This document shows positions 1 to 7,227 of a DNA stretch of 32,183 bases, one piece after another. The DNA lies in the IMG/VR virus record IMGVR_UViG_3300030012_000857, positions 1 to 32,183 of that record; one strand, given 5' to 3'. Position numbers and translations under genes: made by a program. The notes under the pieces were generated by a model. It was not told the origin of the DNA, searched no databases, and saw only the letters and a list, made by a program, of their open reading frames with translations. This DNA is from a virus. Every line of letters starts with the position of its first letter. Position 1 is the stretch's first letter.

Positions 1-99
1 AATATGAACAATGGTGATTACATCATTGAAGTATGGGATGGTAGTAATTGGAATGATGATACCAAAACAAGAGAAACAGTACCAGGTGCTATTGATATC
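1..99. repeat. Terminal direct repeat, left copy
   Basis: The first 99 bases are identical to 32085-32183. An exact repeat of this length at both ends of a contig is what an assembler leaves when it closes a circle, so it most likely marks a circular or circularly permuted genome. Because the repeat lies inside a coding region, a physical terminal repeat of the virion DNA is less likely but not excluded. Confidence 0.95.
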
Positions 100-234
100 A
101 AAATTTATCACAAAATAGATGATAGCACTAAGTATAACAAAGGTGACTTGGTAGGTTTCTTTCGTGCTTGGGGTAATGATAACCCACCTTCTGCAAAAAA
201 AGAAGATGAATTGGATGACGAAATCCCCTTCTAG
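1..234 (+). CDS. Small protein with SSB-like acidic C-terminal tip (3' part)
   Basis: This is the downstream part of a 94-residue protein whose start codon is at 32034; the two pieces join in frame across the repeated ends. An internal ATG at 4 is in frame but is not the likely start, because a good ribosome-binding site and promoter precede 32034. The protein is polar, with a WDGSNWNDD segment and a beta-rich middle (GAIDIKIYHKID). It ends in an acidic tail with the terminal residues DDEIPF. That ending closely matches the C-terminal tip of bacterial single-stranded DNA-binding proteins, which recruits DNA repair and replication partners. I do not recognise an OB-fold in the body and the protein is short for an SSB, so its function is open: a minimal SSB, or a protein that mimics the SSB tail. 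It is the first gene of the late operon, directly before the small terminase. Confidence 0.8.
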   Translation, partial: NMNNGDYIIEVWDGSNWNDDTKTRETVPGAIDIKIYHKIDDSTKYNKGDLVGFFRAWGNDNPPSAKKEDELDDEIPF

Positions 235-769
235 AAAAAAGCGTATCATGAAACCACCACTAGATCGCTTTGGTGGTGTGCGTATTGTCAAAAGGCGTAT
301 CGAGAAGTCTGCGATATTGGATCACAGCAAAGACGCTGTTGCCCAAGAACTCGTTGATATTGGTACAGCTAGTATTAATGAGATCATCGATTGGGATTCT
401 AGTGGCTATGTACGAGTCAAGAGTCCTAACGAGATCTCAGATAAGGCAATCAAGGCGATAAAGAAAATAAAGATGACCCCAACGAAGGAAGGTCCACAAC
501 TTGAAGTAGAACTACACGATAAAGTATCTGTGCTGCGAACATTGGCACGAGCAACTGGGATGTTAGAGAAACAAGATGATATGGAAAAACCCTCTGTCGT
601 TGGTATTGTAATGCAAGGTCCAGGACAAATAATAGAAGGGGAAGTAGAAGATGTTGCGTATAGTGAGAAAACTGACGAAACCAGAACAGGCGAAGATAAT
701 GAACCTGATGGTACAGAAAACCCTGTCAGTAAAACTGATGGCCCATATGATGGGGATGAAGGAAAGTAG
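215..769 (+). CDS. terS: Terminase small subunit
   Basis: Predicted 184-residue small terminase, the subunit that recognises phage DNA and hands it to the large subunit for packaging. The body has a basic N-terminus, then short helices (AQELVDIG..SINEIIDWD), a central segment about processing of a peptide-like ELHDKVSVL helix, and then VLRTLARATGMLEK; this last pattern resembles the oligomerisation region of Terminase_2-type small subunits. The C-terminal 50 residues are acidic and low in complexity. The ATG at 215 overlaps the previous gene by 20 bases and has an AGAAG stretch upstream; the in-frame ATG at 248 is an equally possible start and would remove 11 basic residues. The position just before a large terminase supports the call. 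The identification rests on weak motif similarity plus context. Confidence 0.65.
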   Translation: MTKSPSRKKRIMKPPLDRFGGVRIVKRRIEKSAILDHSKDAVAQELVDIGTASINEIIDWDSSGYVRVKSPNEISDKAIKAIKKIKMTPTKEGPQLEVELHDKVSVLRTLARATGMLEKQDDMEKPSVVGIVMQGPGQIIEGEVEDVAYSEKTDETRTGEDNEPDGTENPVSKTDGPYDGDEGK

Positions 770-854
770 TTACAAAGGATTGACGTTGCGTAAGTCTTTG
801 GCTACTGAAGAAAAGATAAATAGTATTATAGAGTTTTTGGAGGAACACGAATGA
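747..854 (+). CDS. Tiny hypothetical protein, 35 aa
   Basis: Short reading frame of 35 residues overlapping the end of the small terminase and ending with an ATGA overlap on the next gene. The product is a basic N-terminal half followed by an amphipathic helix ending in IIEFLEEHE. Three candidate ATGs (747, 750, 756) lie together and none has a clear ribosome-binding site. The precise ATGA junction with the next start at 851, and the GGAGG at 839-843 sitting inside this frame, suggest it is translated and coupled. No function recognised. Confidence 0.4.
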   Translation: MMGMKESSYKGLTLRKSLATEEKINSIIEFLEEHE

Positions 855-1009
855 AATGTTGGCATTGTAATACAGAATTGATATGGGGTAATGACTTTGA
901 TATAGATGATGAGAATGACCATTTTTGCATGGAAACAAACCTTTCCTGTCCTGAATGCGATTGTCTTGTCATAGTCTATGTCCCAAAAGAAAAGAACAAA
1001 GATGAGTAA
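851..1009 (+). CDS. Small zinc-ribbon-like protein, 52 aa
   Basis: A 52-residue protein with two CxxC knuckles: CWHC near the N-terminus and CPEC near residue 34, separated by about 28 residues with an additional Cys before the second pair. That is the layout of a small treble-clef or zinc-ribbon protein, likely binding one zinc ion and possibly nucleic acid or another protein. The start is well supported by GGAGG at 839-843, seven bases upstream. It overlaps the preceding small frame (ATGA) and its stop overlaps the start of the large terminase at 1002. Position between the two terminase subunits suggests a packaging accessory role, but this is inference only. Confidence 0.7.
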   Translation: MKCWHCNTELIWGNDFDIDDENDHFCMETNLSCPECDCLVIVYVPKEKNKDE

Positions 1010-2522
1010 CGCTATAACGAATCTAAATCTTGACTTCTCTACCTCACCTATGGTGTGGAAGTTCTTGCAAGATAAATCATTTGTGCGTGGTATCATGGGA
1101 CCTGTAGGTAGTGGCAAGTCGTACGCTTGTGCTGCCGAGATCATGCTCAAAGCAGTTAGTCAAGTCCCTTCACCAAGAGATGGCATTAAGTATAGTCGCT
1201 TTGTAGTCGTCAGAAACTCATATCCAGAACTTAGAACAACGACCATAAAAACATGGCAAGAGTTGTTTCCAGAGAATATCTGGGGTCCTTTCCGTTGGTC
1301 TCCTCCATTGACACACCACATAAAACTTCCGTCAAGAGACAACGCCCCAGGTATAGACTGTGAGGTAATCTTCCTCGCACTTGACCAGCCCAAGGATGTC
1401 CGTAAACTTTTATCCATGGAGTTGACAGGTGCATGGGTTAACGAGGCAAGAGAGTTACCAAAAGCAGTCATAGATGGTCTCACCCATAGGGTAGGCAGAT
1501 ATCCAACTTTGTCCGATGGGGGTGCGAACCCTTGGCGTGGCATTATCATGGACACTAACCCTATGGATGATGACCATTGGTGGTACAGACTAGCAGAGAA
1601 AGAGAAGATGAGGGGTAAGTATAAGTGGTCATTTTTCAGACAGCCTGGTGCTGTAGAGGAATGTAACACAGATGAGTTGCCAGAGAATCCAGAGGCTAAT
1701 GGCTTTGTGTACTCAGCAAACACTTGGTGGGCAACTAATCCAAATGCAGAAAACAAAAAGAATCTGCCTGCTGGATACTACGAACAAACATTACTAGGTA
1801 AGAATACTGATTGGATACGTTGTTATGCACAGGGATTATATACCTACGTTCAAGAAGGTAAACCTGTCATGAATGAGTACGATGACACTTTGATGACAGA
1901 GGATTATCTAGAGCCAGACATATCTGTACCAATACAAGTGGGTATTGACTTTGGTTTGACCCCTGCTGCAATCTTTGGGCAGAAGTTGCAGAATGGTCGT
2001 TGGCAAATATACCATGAGTTAGTTACGTTTGATATGGGCTTAGAGCGATTTGGTGCCATGCTCAAGTCAGAGTTAGCCTCACGATTTCCTAAGTATGATG
2101 TGCTTGTTTGGGGCGACCCAGCAGGCTTGGCACGAGATCAGATATATGAAGTTACAAGTTTTGAGCATTTGAAGTCTATAGGATTGTTAGCAAGACCCAC
2201 AGCAAGTAACGATTTCAGAGTACGAAGAGAGGCAGGTGCTATGCCTATGAACAGATTGATAGATGGTAAGCCAGGGATACTCATAGATAAAAAGTGTCAG
2301 AGGCTACGCAAAGCTCTAGCTGGTGGGTATCATTTCAAGAGGGTACAGATATCTGGTGGTGAGCGATACAGAGATACACCAAATAAGAACGACCACTCTC
2401 ACGTTGGGGATGCGTATATGTATCTTGTTCTGGGTGGTGGAGAGCATAAACAATTAACTAGAGGACATAATCCAAAGTTCAAACAAGCAGTTGCGAACAC
2501 GGATTTTGACATATTCGCATGA
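1002..2522 (+). CDS. terL: Terminase large subunit
   Basis: Predicted 506-residue packaging motor ATPase and nuclease. A Walker A motif GPVGSGKS lies at about residues 33-40, followed by a Walker B-like segment ending in acidic residues (TGAWVNEARE, about residues 140-150). The C-terminal RNase H-like nuclease carries the expected acidic residues: D in VGIDFGL (about 316), D in VWGDPAG (about 372) and D in HVGDAYMYL (about 470). Length fits podovirus large terminases. I chose the ATG at 1002, which overlaps the stop of the zinc-ribbon gene, over the upstream ATG at 978, which would add eight basic residues inside the previous gene. It ends with an ATGA overlap on the next gene at 2519, indicating coupled translation. 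Confidence 0.95.
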   Translation: MSNAITNLNLDFSTSPMVWKFLQDKSFVRGIMGPVGSGKSYACAAEIMLKAVSQVPSPRDGIKYSRFVVVRNSYPELRTTTIKTWQELFPENIWGPFRWSPPLTHHIKLPSRDNAPGIDCEVIFLALDQPKDVRKLLSMELTGAWVNEARELPKAVIDGLTHRVGRYPTLSDGGANPWRGIIMDTNPMDDDHWWYRLAEKEKMRGKYKWSFFRQPGAVEECNTDELPENPEANGFVYSANTWWATNPNAENKKNLPAGYYEQTLLGKNTDWIRCYAQGLYTYVQEGKPVMNEYDDTLMTEDYLEPDISVPIQVGIDFGLTPAAIFGQKLQNGRWQIYHELVTFDMGLERFGAMLKSELASRFPKYDVLVWGDPAGLARDQIYEVTSFEHLKSIGLLARPTASNDFRVRREAGAMPMNRLIDGKPGILIDKKCQRLRKALAGGYHFKRVQISGGERYRDTPNKNDHSHVGDAYMYLVLGGGEHKQLTRGHNPKFKQAVANTDFDIFA

Positions 2523-2839
2523 CAAGTTCAGCTAAACGTAAAGGTACAAGAGTAGAAAACAAAATAGTAAAGCTATTCCAATCCATGGATATTGATGCGA
2601 GGAGACAACCATTGTCTGGTGCTTTGGCAGCTTTCCCTCATGATGTGCAAGTAGATTTGATAGGTGGACTCAACTGTGAGGTCAAGGCTAGAAAGAATGG
2701 TGGTGGCTTTACAACAATCAAGAAGTGGAAAGGCTCTGCTGATTTGTTGATACTGGTAGAAGATTATGAACAACCTGGTGTCTACATGGACTGGGGGTTG
2801 TGGAAAGAGATAGCTATGAGACTGAAAGAGCATGAATGA
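2519..2839 (+). CDS. PD-(D/E)XK nuclease, Holliday-junction-resolvase-like
   Basis: A 106-residue protein with the signature order of a small Hjc/VRR-type nuclease: KGTRVENKIVKLF (N-terminal helix with the conserved Glu), then an Arg/Gly-rich turn, DVQVDL providing the metal-binding Asp, and CEVKAR providing the E-x-K pair. A following helix and the strand ADLLILVEDYE complete a restriction-nuclease-like fold. Such enzymes resolve branched DNA; in a phage this fits resolving recombination or replication intermediates before packaging, which matches its place directly after the large terminase. Both ends overlap neighbouring genes. The family assignment is from motif order, and specificity (resolvase versus other endonuclease) cannot be told. 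Confidence 0.75.
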   Translation: MTSSAKRKGTRVENKIVKLFQSMDIDARRQPLSGALAAFPHDVQVDLIGGLNCEVKARKNGGGFTTIKKWKGSADLLILVEDYEQPGVYMDWGLWKEIAMRLKEHE

Positions 2840-3323
2840 GACAACACTAGAATATCTTTTCAATACTAGTGGCACAAGCTTGTCAGTTGTTCCGTTTCGT
2901 TCTTACTTGCTAAATATCATGGATCTACATGAGCATGACCAAGCACATCTTGACCAGATGCCAGAGTATGTATCATATTTAGATAGTGCAACAAAAGATG
3001 CTTATGGATACTGTGTTCTTGACAATGGTAGACCTGTTCTTTGTTTCGGTGTCAGTCCACAATGGTATGGTGTCGCAGAGCTTTGGATGATACCAGATAA
3101 ACACTTACTGAGAAAACATAGATTCATATTTCATAGAGGTGCAGGTAAGTTTATGGACTTTCTTATGGAAGAGTTGAATTTACATAGAATCCATGTTACA
3201 GTTTTAGCTAGTAATATAAAAGCACTAAAATGGATTGAAAGTATATCATTTCAAAGAGAGGGTGTGCTAAAAAAATATACGTTTGATAAAAAAGATATGA
3301 TAATGTATAGTAGAACTAAATAG
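2832..3323 (+). CDS. T7 gp13-like / GNAT-fold virion protein
   Basis: A 163-residue protein that reads as a degenerate GNAT (acetyltransferase-fold) domain: an N-terminal segment, YGYCVLDNGRPVLCFGV (beta strands), WYGVAELWMIPD, a helix KFMDFLMEEL, then HRIHVTVLASNIKALKWIES, a typical last GNAT strand-helix with the Asn before the helix. T7 gp13, listed as internal virion protein A, has the same layout and the same closing segment about being displaced to one side (I.FLKTIGA). The acetyl-CoA loop (Q/RxxGxG/A) is only partly present (HRGAGKF), so catalytic activity is doubtful. It overlaps the nuclease gene by eight bases. Role in the mature particle is inferred from T7. Confidence 0.65.
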   Translation: MNETTLEYLFNTSGTSLSVVPFRSYLLNIMDLHEHDQAHLDQMPEYVSYLDSATKDAYGYCVLDNGRPVLCFGVSPQWYGVAELWMIPDKHLLRKHRFIFHRGAGKFMDFLMEELNLHRIHVTVLASNIKALKWIESISFQREGVLKKYTFDKKDMIMYSRTK

Positions 3324-3333
3324 GAGATGCTTT

Positions 3334-3612
3334 ATGGGTATGTTAATCAAACCCCCAAAATACACAAGACCACCAGAGCTAGACGCTACAAACAAAGCTA
3401 TTGAACAAAGAGAGTCGAGAGCTGCTGCTGAAGAGAGAAAGCAATTGCAACAACAGGCTGCACGAAGAGTTGCAATGCGTAGAGGTGGGATCAAAGGATT
3501 ACTTTCCCCTGACAGAGAAAATGCATTGCTTGGTACTAATGACACAATGATACAAGATGAAAATATAAGGAACCCATATGATATGAGTTCTCTTAGAGGC
3601 CCAGGTGCATAA
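3334..3612 (+). CDS. Small basic Ala/Gln-rich protein, 92 aa
   Basis: A 92-residue protein beginning with a short Pro-rich head, followed by one long helix of Ala, Gln, Arg and Glu (ATNKAIEQRESRAAAEERKQ, continuing to about residue 50), then a conserved-looking RRGGIKGLLSPDRENALLG segment and a disordered tail containing NIRNPYD. Short proteins with a charged helix plus an RGG-LL segment are common between terminase and portal genes in podoviruses, but I know no function for them. A ribosome-binding site (AGGAGA, 3323-3328) precedes the start. Shares an IRNP motif with the next two small frames. Confidence 0.75.
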   Translation: MGMLIKPPKYTRPPELDATNKAIEQRESRAAAEERKQLQQQAARRVAMRRGGIKGLLSPDRENALLGTNDTMIQDENIRNPYDMSSLRGPGA

Positions 3613-3824
3613 TGGGTGGTATTTTTAGAAAGCCAAAAAAAAGAACACCCCCAACGCCTCCACCACCAAGGAGAGAGGAGACTGCAAAAAAAACAGCACC
3701 TGAGCAAAAAAAAGAAGAGCCAACACCTAGCTCACGAACTGGCAGAAATGTTGTAGGTGGTCAGTTGCTAGGCTTTGACGATAGTGGATCACAACTAAGT
3801 GGTATAAGGAATCCAAGAGTATGA
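3612..3824 (+). CDS. Pro/Lys-rich small protein, 70 aa
   Basis: A 70-residue protein that appears mostly disordered: a basic head (FRKPKKRTPP), a run of prolines, a Lys/Glu-rich stretch, and a C-terminal segment NVVGGQLLGFDDSGSQLSGI that ends in RNPRV. The ATG overlaps the previous stop (TAATG-type junction at 3610-3614), and the stop overlaps the ATG of a 20-codon frame. The GQLLGFDDSGSQLSG segment is the only part that looks foldable. Not recognised; it sits in the run of tiny virion-associated or packaging-associated genes before the portal. Confidence 0.7.
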   Translation: MGGIFRKPKKRTPPTPPPPRREETAKKTAPEQKKEEPTPSSRTGRNVVGGQLLGFDDSGSQLSGIRNPRV

Positions 3825-3883
3825 CGTATATAAGAAATCCAAAACTAAGAATATTAGATGACACACAGGTAGAGAATGGCTAG
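3821..3883 (+). CDS. Possible 20-aa peptide
   Basis: A 20-codon frame that starts with an ATGA overlap on the previous stop and runs into the start of the next gene. Its peptide, MTYIRNPKLRILDDTQVENG, repeats the IRNP motif found at the end of the two preceding proteins. The coupling geometry and motif sharing suggest it may be translated, or that it is the remnant of a larger gene. It may also be chance. Function unknown. Confidence 0.35.
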   Translation: MTYIRNPKLRILDDTQVENG

Positions 3884-4058
3884 AAAGTTTGCAAAGGTTC
3901 CTAAGTCAAAAAAAGGTGTACCATTAAAATATTTGTCTGGTGCAAAGAACCCAAAGGCAAAAGAGGCAGAGATATTGAGGACAAGACGTTTATACAAAAA
4001 AGGATTATTAACCAAAGCTATGATGGATGAAATCTCAAGGAGAAGAGCAAATGCCTAA
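3876..4058 (+). CDS. Conserved Lys-rich marine-phage protein, 60 aa
   Basis: A 60-residue strongly basic protein. It opens with FAKVPKSKKGVPLKYLSGAK, continues with NPKAKEAEILRTRRLYKKG and ends in a helix (LLTKAMMDEISRRR). I recognise this as a short family often seen in uncultured marine phages near portal or terminase genes; no function is known to me. The basic charge suggests DNA contact inside the capsid. An AGGTAGAG stretch just upstream serves as ribosome-binding site. Its stop overlaps the next start. Confidence 0.8.
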   Translation: MARKFAKVPKSKKGVPLKYLSGAKNPKAKEAEILRTRRLYKKGLLTKAMMDEISRRRANA

Positions 4059-4269
4059 ATACCCAGCGAGCTACACAGCAAAATTTAGTAAGTCAACACT
4101 TGACAAAGTATACAAGAGAGGTCTTGGGGCATATTATAGTAGTGGTTCACGAAACGTATCAGCACAGGCTTGGGCTATGGGAAGAGTAAAAAGTTTTGTA
4201 ACAGGTAAAGGTGGTGCAAGGAAAGCTGATAAAGACCTGTTACGTTCCAAAAGGAAAGGATTAGTATAA
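4051..4269 (+). CDS. Conserved basic phage protein, 72 aa
   Basis: A 72-residue basic protein with the string KVYKRGLGAYYSSGSRN, then VSAQAWAMGRVKSF and a C-terminal GGARKADKDLL. This motif set recurs in small proteins of marine phages; I do not know a proven function. I chose the ATG at 4051, which has AAGGAG about ten bases upstream and overlaps the previous stop, over an in-frame ATG at 4027 lying inside the previous gene. The next gene starts on its stop codon. Confidence 0.8.
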   Translation: MPKYPASYTAKFSKSTLDKVYKRGLGAYYSSGSRNVSAQAWAMGRVKSFVTGKGGARKADKDLLRSKRKGLV

Positions 4270-4409
4270 TGCCAGGAACAATGAAAATGTATAAGATGAA
4301 AAAGAAACCAACCATGAAAGGCAAACAATCAAAGCTAGATGCCAACAAGGATGGCAAGATTAGCAGAGAGGACTTTGCCATGCTAAGAAACAAAAAGAAG
4401 AAGGCGTAG
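4269..4409 (+). CDS. Tiny EF-hand-like protein, 46 aa
   Basis: A 46-residue protein made of a Lys/Met-rich head and a single calcium-binding-type loop, LDANKDGKISREDF (loop D24, N26, D28, K30, S32 and D35, with Gly at position six and Ile at position eight), followed by a basic tail. The loop residues fit the canonical EF-hand/dockerin spacing 1-3-5-7-9-12. A lone EF-hand embedded in a very basic peptide is unusual. The start overlaps the preceding stop. Possible roles are metal-dependent structure in the virion or binding of another protein; this is inference. Confidence 0.7.
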   Translation: MPGTMKMYKMKKKPTMKGKQSKLDANKDGKISREDFAMLRNKKKKA

Positions 4410-4411
4410 TC

Positions 4412-4504
4412 ATGGCTTACTACACAAAAACAAAAAAAACAAAAAAGAAAAAGAAAAAACAAACAGCACGTTCTGCTAGAAAAAAAGGATTAATGAGGTA
4501 TTAA
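4412..4504 (+). CDS. Lysine-rich 30-aa peptide
   Basis: A 30-residue frame, about half lysine and arginine, starting two bases after the previous stop and ending with a TAATG overlap on the next gene. The ending ARKKGLMRY is the only non-repetitive part. The flanking overlaps make it likely to be translated. Its composition suggests a DNA-condensing or packaged nucleic-acid-binding peptide, but this is a guess from charge only. Confidence 0.55.
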   Translation: MAYYTKTKKTKKKKKKQTARSARKKGLMRY

Positions 4505-5103
4505 TGTCCGTTGAGGATTTTATAAAAAAAGAATATGGAACTAGGTCTTTAACTAGCACTAGAGCTGTAACTAATAAATCACGCAGAAAAAAGAAAACAA
4601 ACGAAAGTTTTGAAAAGTATTTTGCGAAGTTTTATAACCCAAAAGCTGAAGGTAGTTTAGCAAAACAGAGAGTTGACATGAGAGAGCGTAGTGCAGATTA
4701 TCAGGCGATGGTGCAAGCAGGGGTTATCTCTAGTGTAAAGCAAGGGCGTACCTTAGTTGATAAGTTGCAGGATGAAGAGACGAGACCAGAAGTCACACGA
4801 TATATGGCAAACTTGGATGACAAGCAAATTAGTCAGTTGAAAGACGTTGTAGACAAGAACTTAAACAAGAGATTTAGTCCTTTTACAGCACCGATTTACA
4901 TTGGTGGTTTTAATGCTATGATTAAGGATGCAAAAGCAATAAGGGAAGAGCAAAATAAACAACAAGACACAACCCTTGGTTTTGGCAACGTGGTTAAAAA
5001 GGGAGCTGAAGTTATAGGAGACATGGTTGATCAAAAAGGTTTTAGCGTGGATATAGACCCATTTAGTGGTGAGTATTTTGTGAGATACAAGAAAGAGTTC
5101 TAA
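4504..5103 (+). CDS. Hypothetical protein, 199 aa
   Basis: A 199-residue soluble protein without a recognised domain. The first 35 residues are basic and probably disordered (SRRKKKTNES); a helical middle follows (SADYQAMVQAGVISSVKQG, then MANLDDKQISQLKDVVDK), then a Phe/Pro/Gly-rich hinge FSPFTAPIYIGGFNAM and a C-terminal beta-like segment ending VRYKKEF. No signal peptide or membrane segment. It lies between tiny basic proteins and the portal and shares one-base overlaps with both neighbours, suggesting an accessory part of the head or packaging machinery. Confidence 0.75.
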   Translation: MSVEDFIKKEYGTRSLTSTRAVTNKSRRKKKTNESFEKYFAKFYNPKAEGSLAKQRVDMRERSADYQAMVQAGVISSVKQGRTLVDKLQDEETRPEVTRYMANLDDKQISQLKDVVDKNLNKRFSPFTAPIYIGGFNAMIKDAKAIREEQNKQQDTTLGFGNVVKKGAEVIGDMVDQKGFSVDIDPFSGEYFVRYKKEF

Positions 5104-5375
5104 TGGTTGCAAAGAAATACCAGAATCCAAAAGGTGGTTTGAACCAAGCAGGTAGAGACTTTTTCAAAAGAAAAGAAGGCAGCAATCTAAAGTCCCCACA
5201 AAAGACTGGCACAGGACCAAGAAGAGTCTCTTTCGCTGCACGATTTGCTGGTATGAAAGGACCCATGAAGGATGAGAAAGGCAGACCAACAAGACTTGCA
5301 TTAGCACTCAAGGCTTGGGGTTTTAGAAACAAAGAAAGTGCTAGAAACTTTGCACAAAGGCATAAAAAGACATGA
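5103..5375 (+). CDS. DUF6321-like conserved phage protein, 90 aa
   Basis: A 90-residue basic protein with the order NPKGGLNQAGRDFFKR, a SNLKSPQKTG turn, RRVSFAARFAGMKGPMKD and KGRPTRLALALKAWGF. This resembles, from memory, the small phage family annotated as DUF6321 (GGLN-KGR, S-LK-P, FCARMGGMKGP, ALR-W). No function is known to me; its conserved place near terminase and portal genes suggests a role in packaging or head assembly. The stop overlaps the portal start. Confidence 0.75.
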   Translation: MVAKKYQNPKGGLNQAGRDFFKRKEGSNLKSPQKTGTGPRRVSFAARFAGMKGPMKDEKGRPTRLALALKAWGFRNKESARNFAQRHKKT

Positions 5376-6967
5376 TGAAATTAGACGCAAAGCAAGTAAT
5401 GGATAGGTCAAAAAAAGCGTTCGCACGAAAAGACCTATGGCGTACCATTTATGAAGATTGCTACAGATACGCACTCCCCCAAAGAAATCTTTATGACGGA
5501 TACTATGAAGGCCATGTACCAGGTCAAAATAAAATGAACATGGTATTTGATAGCACAGCAATACACTCTACTCAAAGATTTGCAAATAGAATACAGTCTG
5601 GCTTGTTCCCACCTGTAAAAAAATGGTGTAGGCTAGAGCCAGGAGAAGATATACCTGTAGACAGCAGAGCAGAGGTGCAGCAAGCACTTGATGTTTATTT
5701 AGATAAGATGTTTACAGTTCTTCGTCAGTCAAACTTTGATTTGGCTATGGGAGAGTTCTTGCTTGATCTATGTGTTGGCACAGCAGTCATGTTGGTCCAA
5801 GAAGGCGATGATGTCAACCCTATACAATTTACACCAGTACCACAGTATTTGATTGCTTTAGAAGAGGGACCATATGGTACTGTAGATAACGTCTATCGCA
5901 AGTACAAACTCAGAGTTGAGGCAATCAAAAGACAATTTCCAGATGCTGAAATACCAGAGAGTTTGATAAAGCTTATGGAAAGAAAGCCACAAGAGCAAGT
6001 CGAACTTTGTGAGGCTGTAATAGTTGATCCAGAACGGAAAGATTACTCTTATCATTTAATTTATGAGAAAACTGGAGAAGAGCTGTTACAAAAACGTATG
6101 GATGAAACGCCTTGGATTGTATCACGATACATGAAGGTAGCAGGGGAAACCTTCGGAAGAGGTCCTCTTGTATCTGCTATATCTGACATCAAAACACTCA
6201 ATAAAACGCTAGAATTGCTATTGAAGAATGCATCGATAGCCTGTGCAGGTGTCTATACAGCAGCAGATGATGGTGTAATCAATCCATCAAATATAAGAAT
6301 AACACCTGGATCCATAATCCCAGTAGCTAGAAATGGTGGACCTCAAGGTGCCTCACTCGCACCACTACCTCGCTCTGGTGATTTCAATGTCTCTCAAATT
6401 GTAATCAATGATTTGAGGATGAACATAAAAAAGACATTGCTAGATGACACGTTACCACCAGATAATATGTCTGCTAGGTCTGCTACTGAGATTGTGGAAA
6501 GAATGAAAGAGTTGGCACAAAACATGGGTTCTGCTTTTGGCAGATTGATTACAGAAACTATGGTTCCAATAGTGGCAAGAACTCTATCTATCATGGATAA
6601 AAAAGGAATGATACAGTTACCCCTAAAAGTAAATGGTCTTGAGGTAAAGATAGTTCCTGTAAGTCCATTGGCAAAAGCACAAAACTTAGAGGAGATTAAT
6701 GAGGTAATGCAATTTGTACAGATAGCAGGATCACTCGGTCCAGGAGGCATAGCAGAAATGAAACCAGATCAAATCGCTACATTTATTGCAGATAAATTAG
6801 GTATCCCATCATCTCTTAGAACAACCCCACAAGAGAAACAAGCCATTATACAGCAGAGTATGCAGATGGCTATGCAAGGTCAGGGTATGGCACAAGGAGG
6901 TCAGTCACCTGAACAACCACCTATGCAAGAACCAGCTAGTGCAATGGCAGATGAGGTTACTGCATGA
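5372..6967 (+). CDS. Portal protein (head-tail connector, T7 gp8-like)
   Basis: A 531-residue portal, close in length to T7 gp8. The N-terminus (ARKDLWRTIYEDCYRYALPQ) and the following RFANRIQSGLFPPVKKWCRLEP are typical of the Head-tail_con family, as are the middle FGRGPLVSAISDIKTLNK and the SARSATEIVERM helix. It forms the dodecameric ring at one capsid vertex through which DNA is packaged and to which the tail attaches. The C-terminal 50 residues are Met/Gln/Pro-rich (MQMAMQGQGMAQGG) and probably disordered. Two adjacent ATGs (5372, 5375) are possible starts; the first overlaps the previous stop. The ATGA overlap with the next gene suggests translational coupling. Confidence 0.95.
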   Translation: MMKLDAKQVMDRSKKAFARKDLWRTIYEDCYRYALPQRNLYDGYYEGHVPGQNKMNMVFDSTAIHSTQRFANRIQSGLFPPVKKWCRLEPGEDIPVDSRAEVQQALDVYLDKMFTVLRQSNFDLAMGEFLLDLCVGTAVMLVQEGDDVNPIQFTPVPQYLIALEEGPYGTVDNVYRKYKLRVEAIKRQFPDAEIPESLIKLMERKPQEQVELCEAVIVDPERKDYSYHLIYEKTGEELLQKRMDETPWIVSRYMKVAGETFGRGPLVSAISDIKTLNKTLELLLKNASIACAGVYTAADDGVINPSNIRITPGSIIPVARNGGPQGASLAPLPRSGDFNVSQIVINDLRMNIKKTLLDDTLPPDNMSARSATEIVERMKELAQNMGSAFGRLITETMVPIVARTLSIMDKKGMIQLPLKVNGLEVKIVPVSPLAKAQNLEEINEVMQFVQIAGSLGPGGIAEMKPDQIATFIADKLGIPSSLRTTPQEKQAIIQQSMQMAMQGQGMAQGGQSPEQPPMQEPASAMADEVTA

Positions 6968-7227
6968 GTAAGACTGGGTGGGAAGGTATTGAGGTTTTAG
7001 ATGAAAAACCCTTACCTTCAAAAGACAATCAGCTTGAACTAGACAAAGCATTCGCTAGAACTTTTGACACAGAAGAAGGCAAAAAGGTACTTGAGTATCT
7101 GATTGCTAGAACAATGCATCAACCTACTTGGATACCAGGGGGTGATACTAGCTTTGGTTTTGCTAGGGAAGGACAAAATAGCATAATAAGAGAAATACAA
7201 TCTAGAATAGAGAGGGCGAAAACATGA
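6964..7227 (+). CDS. Bbp19-like phage protein, 87 aa
   Basis: An 87-residue protein with the pattern FARTFDTEEGKKVLEYLIAR, then a short loop, EGQNSIIREIQSRIERA. This matches, from memory, the small Bbp19-like domain of phages related to Bordetella phage BPP-1, where the gene also lies between the portal and the scaffold or capsid. Function is not established; the position suggests head assembly. Both ends overlap neighbours by four bases. Confidence 0.75.
   Translation: MSKTGWEGIEVLDEKPLPSKDNQLELDKAFARTFDTEEGKKVLEYLIARTMHQPTWIPGGDTSFGFAREGQNSIIREIQSRIERAKT

Noticed and set aside
4-234. ATG at 4 as the start of the first gene
   Set aside because: Joining the repeated ends gives an upstream in-frame ATG at 32034 with a good ribosome-binding site and promoter.
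978-1001. ATG at 978 as the start of the large terminase
   Set aside because: It lies well inside the zinc-ribbon gene and lacks a ribosome-binding site; 1002 gives the usual short overlap.
1160-1756. 198-codon open frame on the minus strand
   Set aside because: It lies fully inside the large terminase on the opposite strand, with no ribosome-binding site and no recognisable protein pattern.
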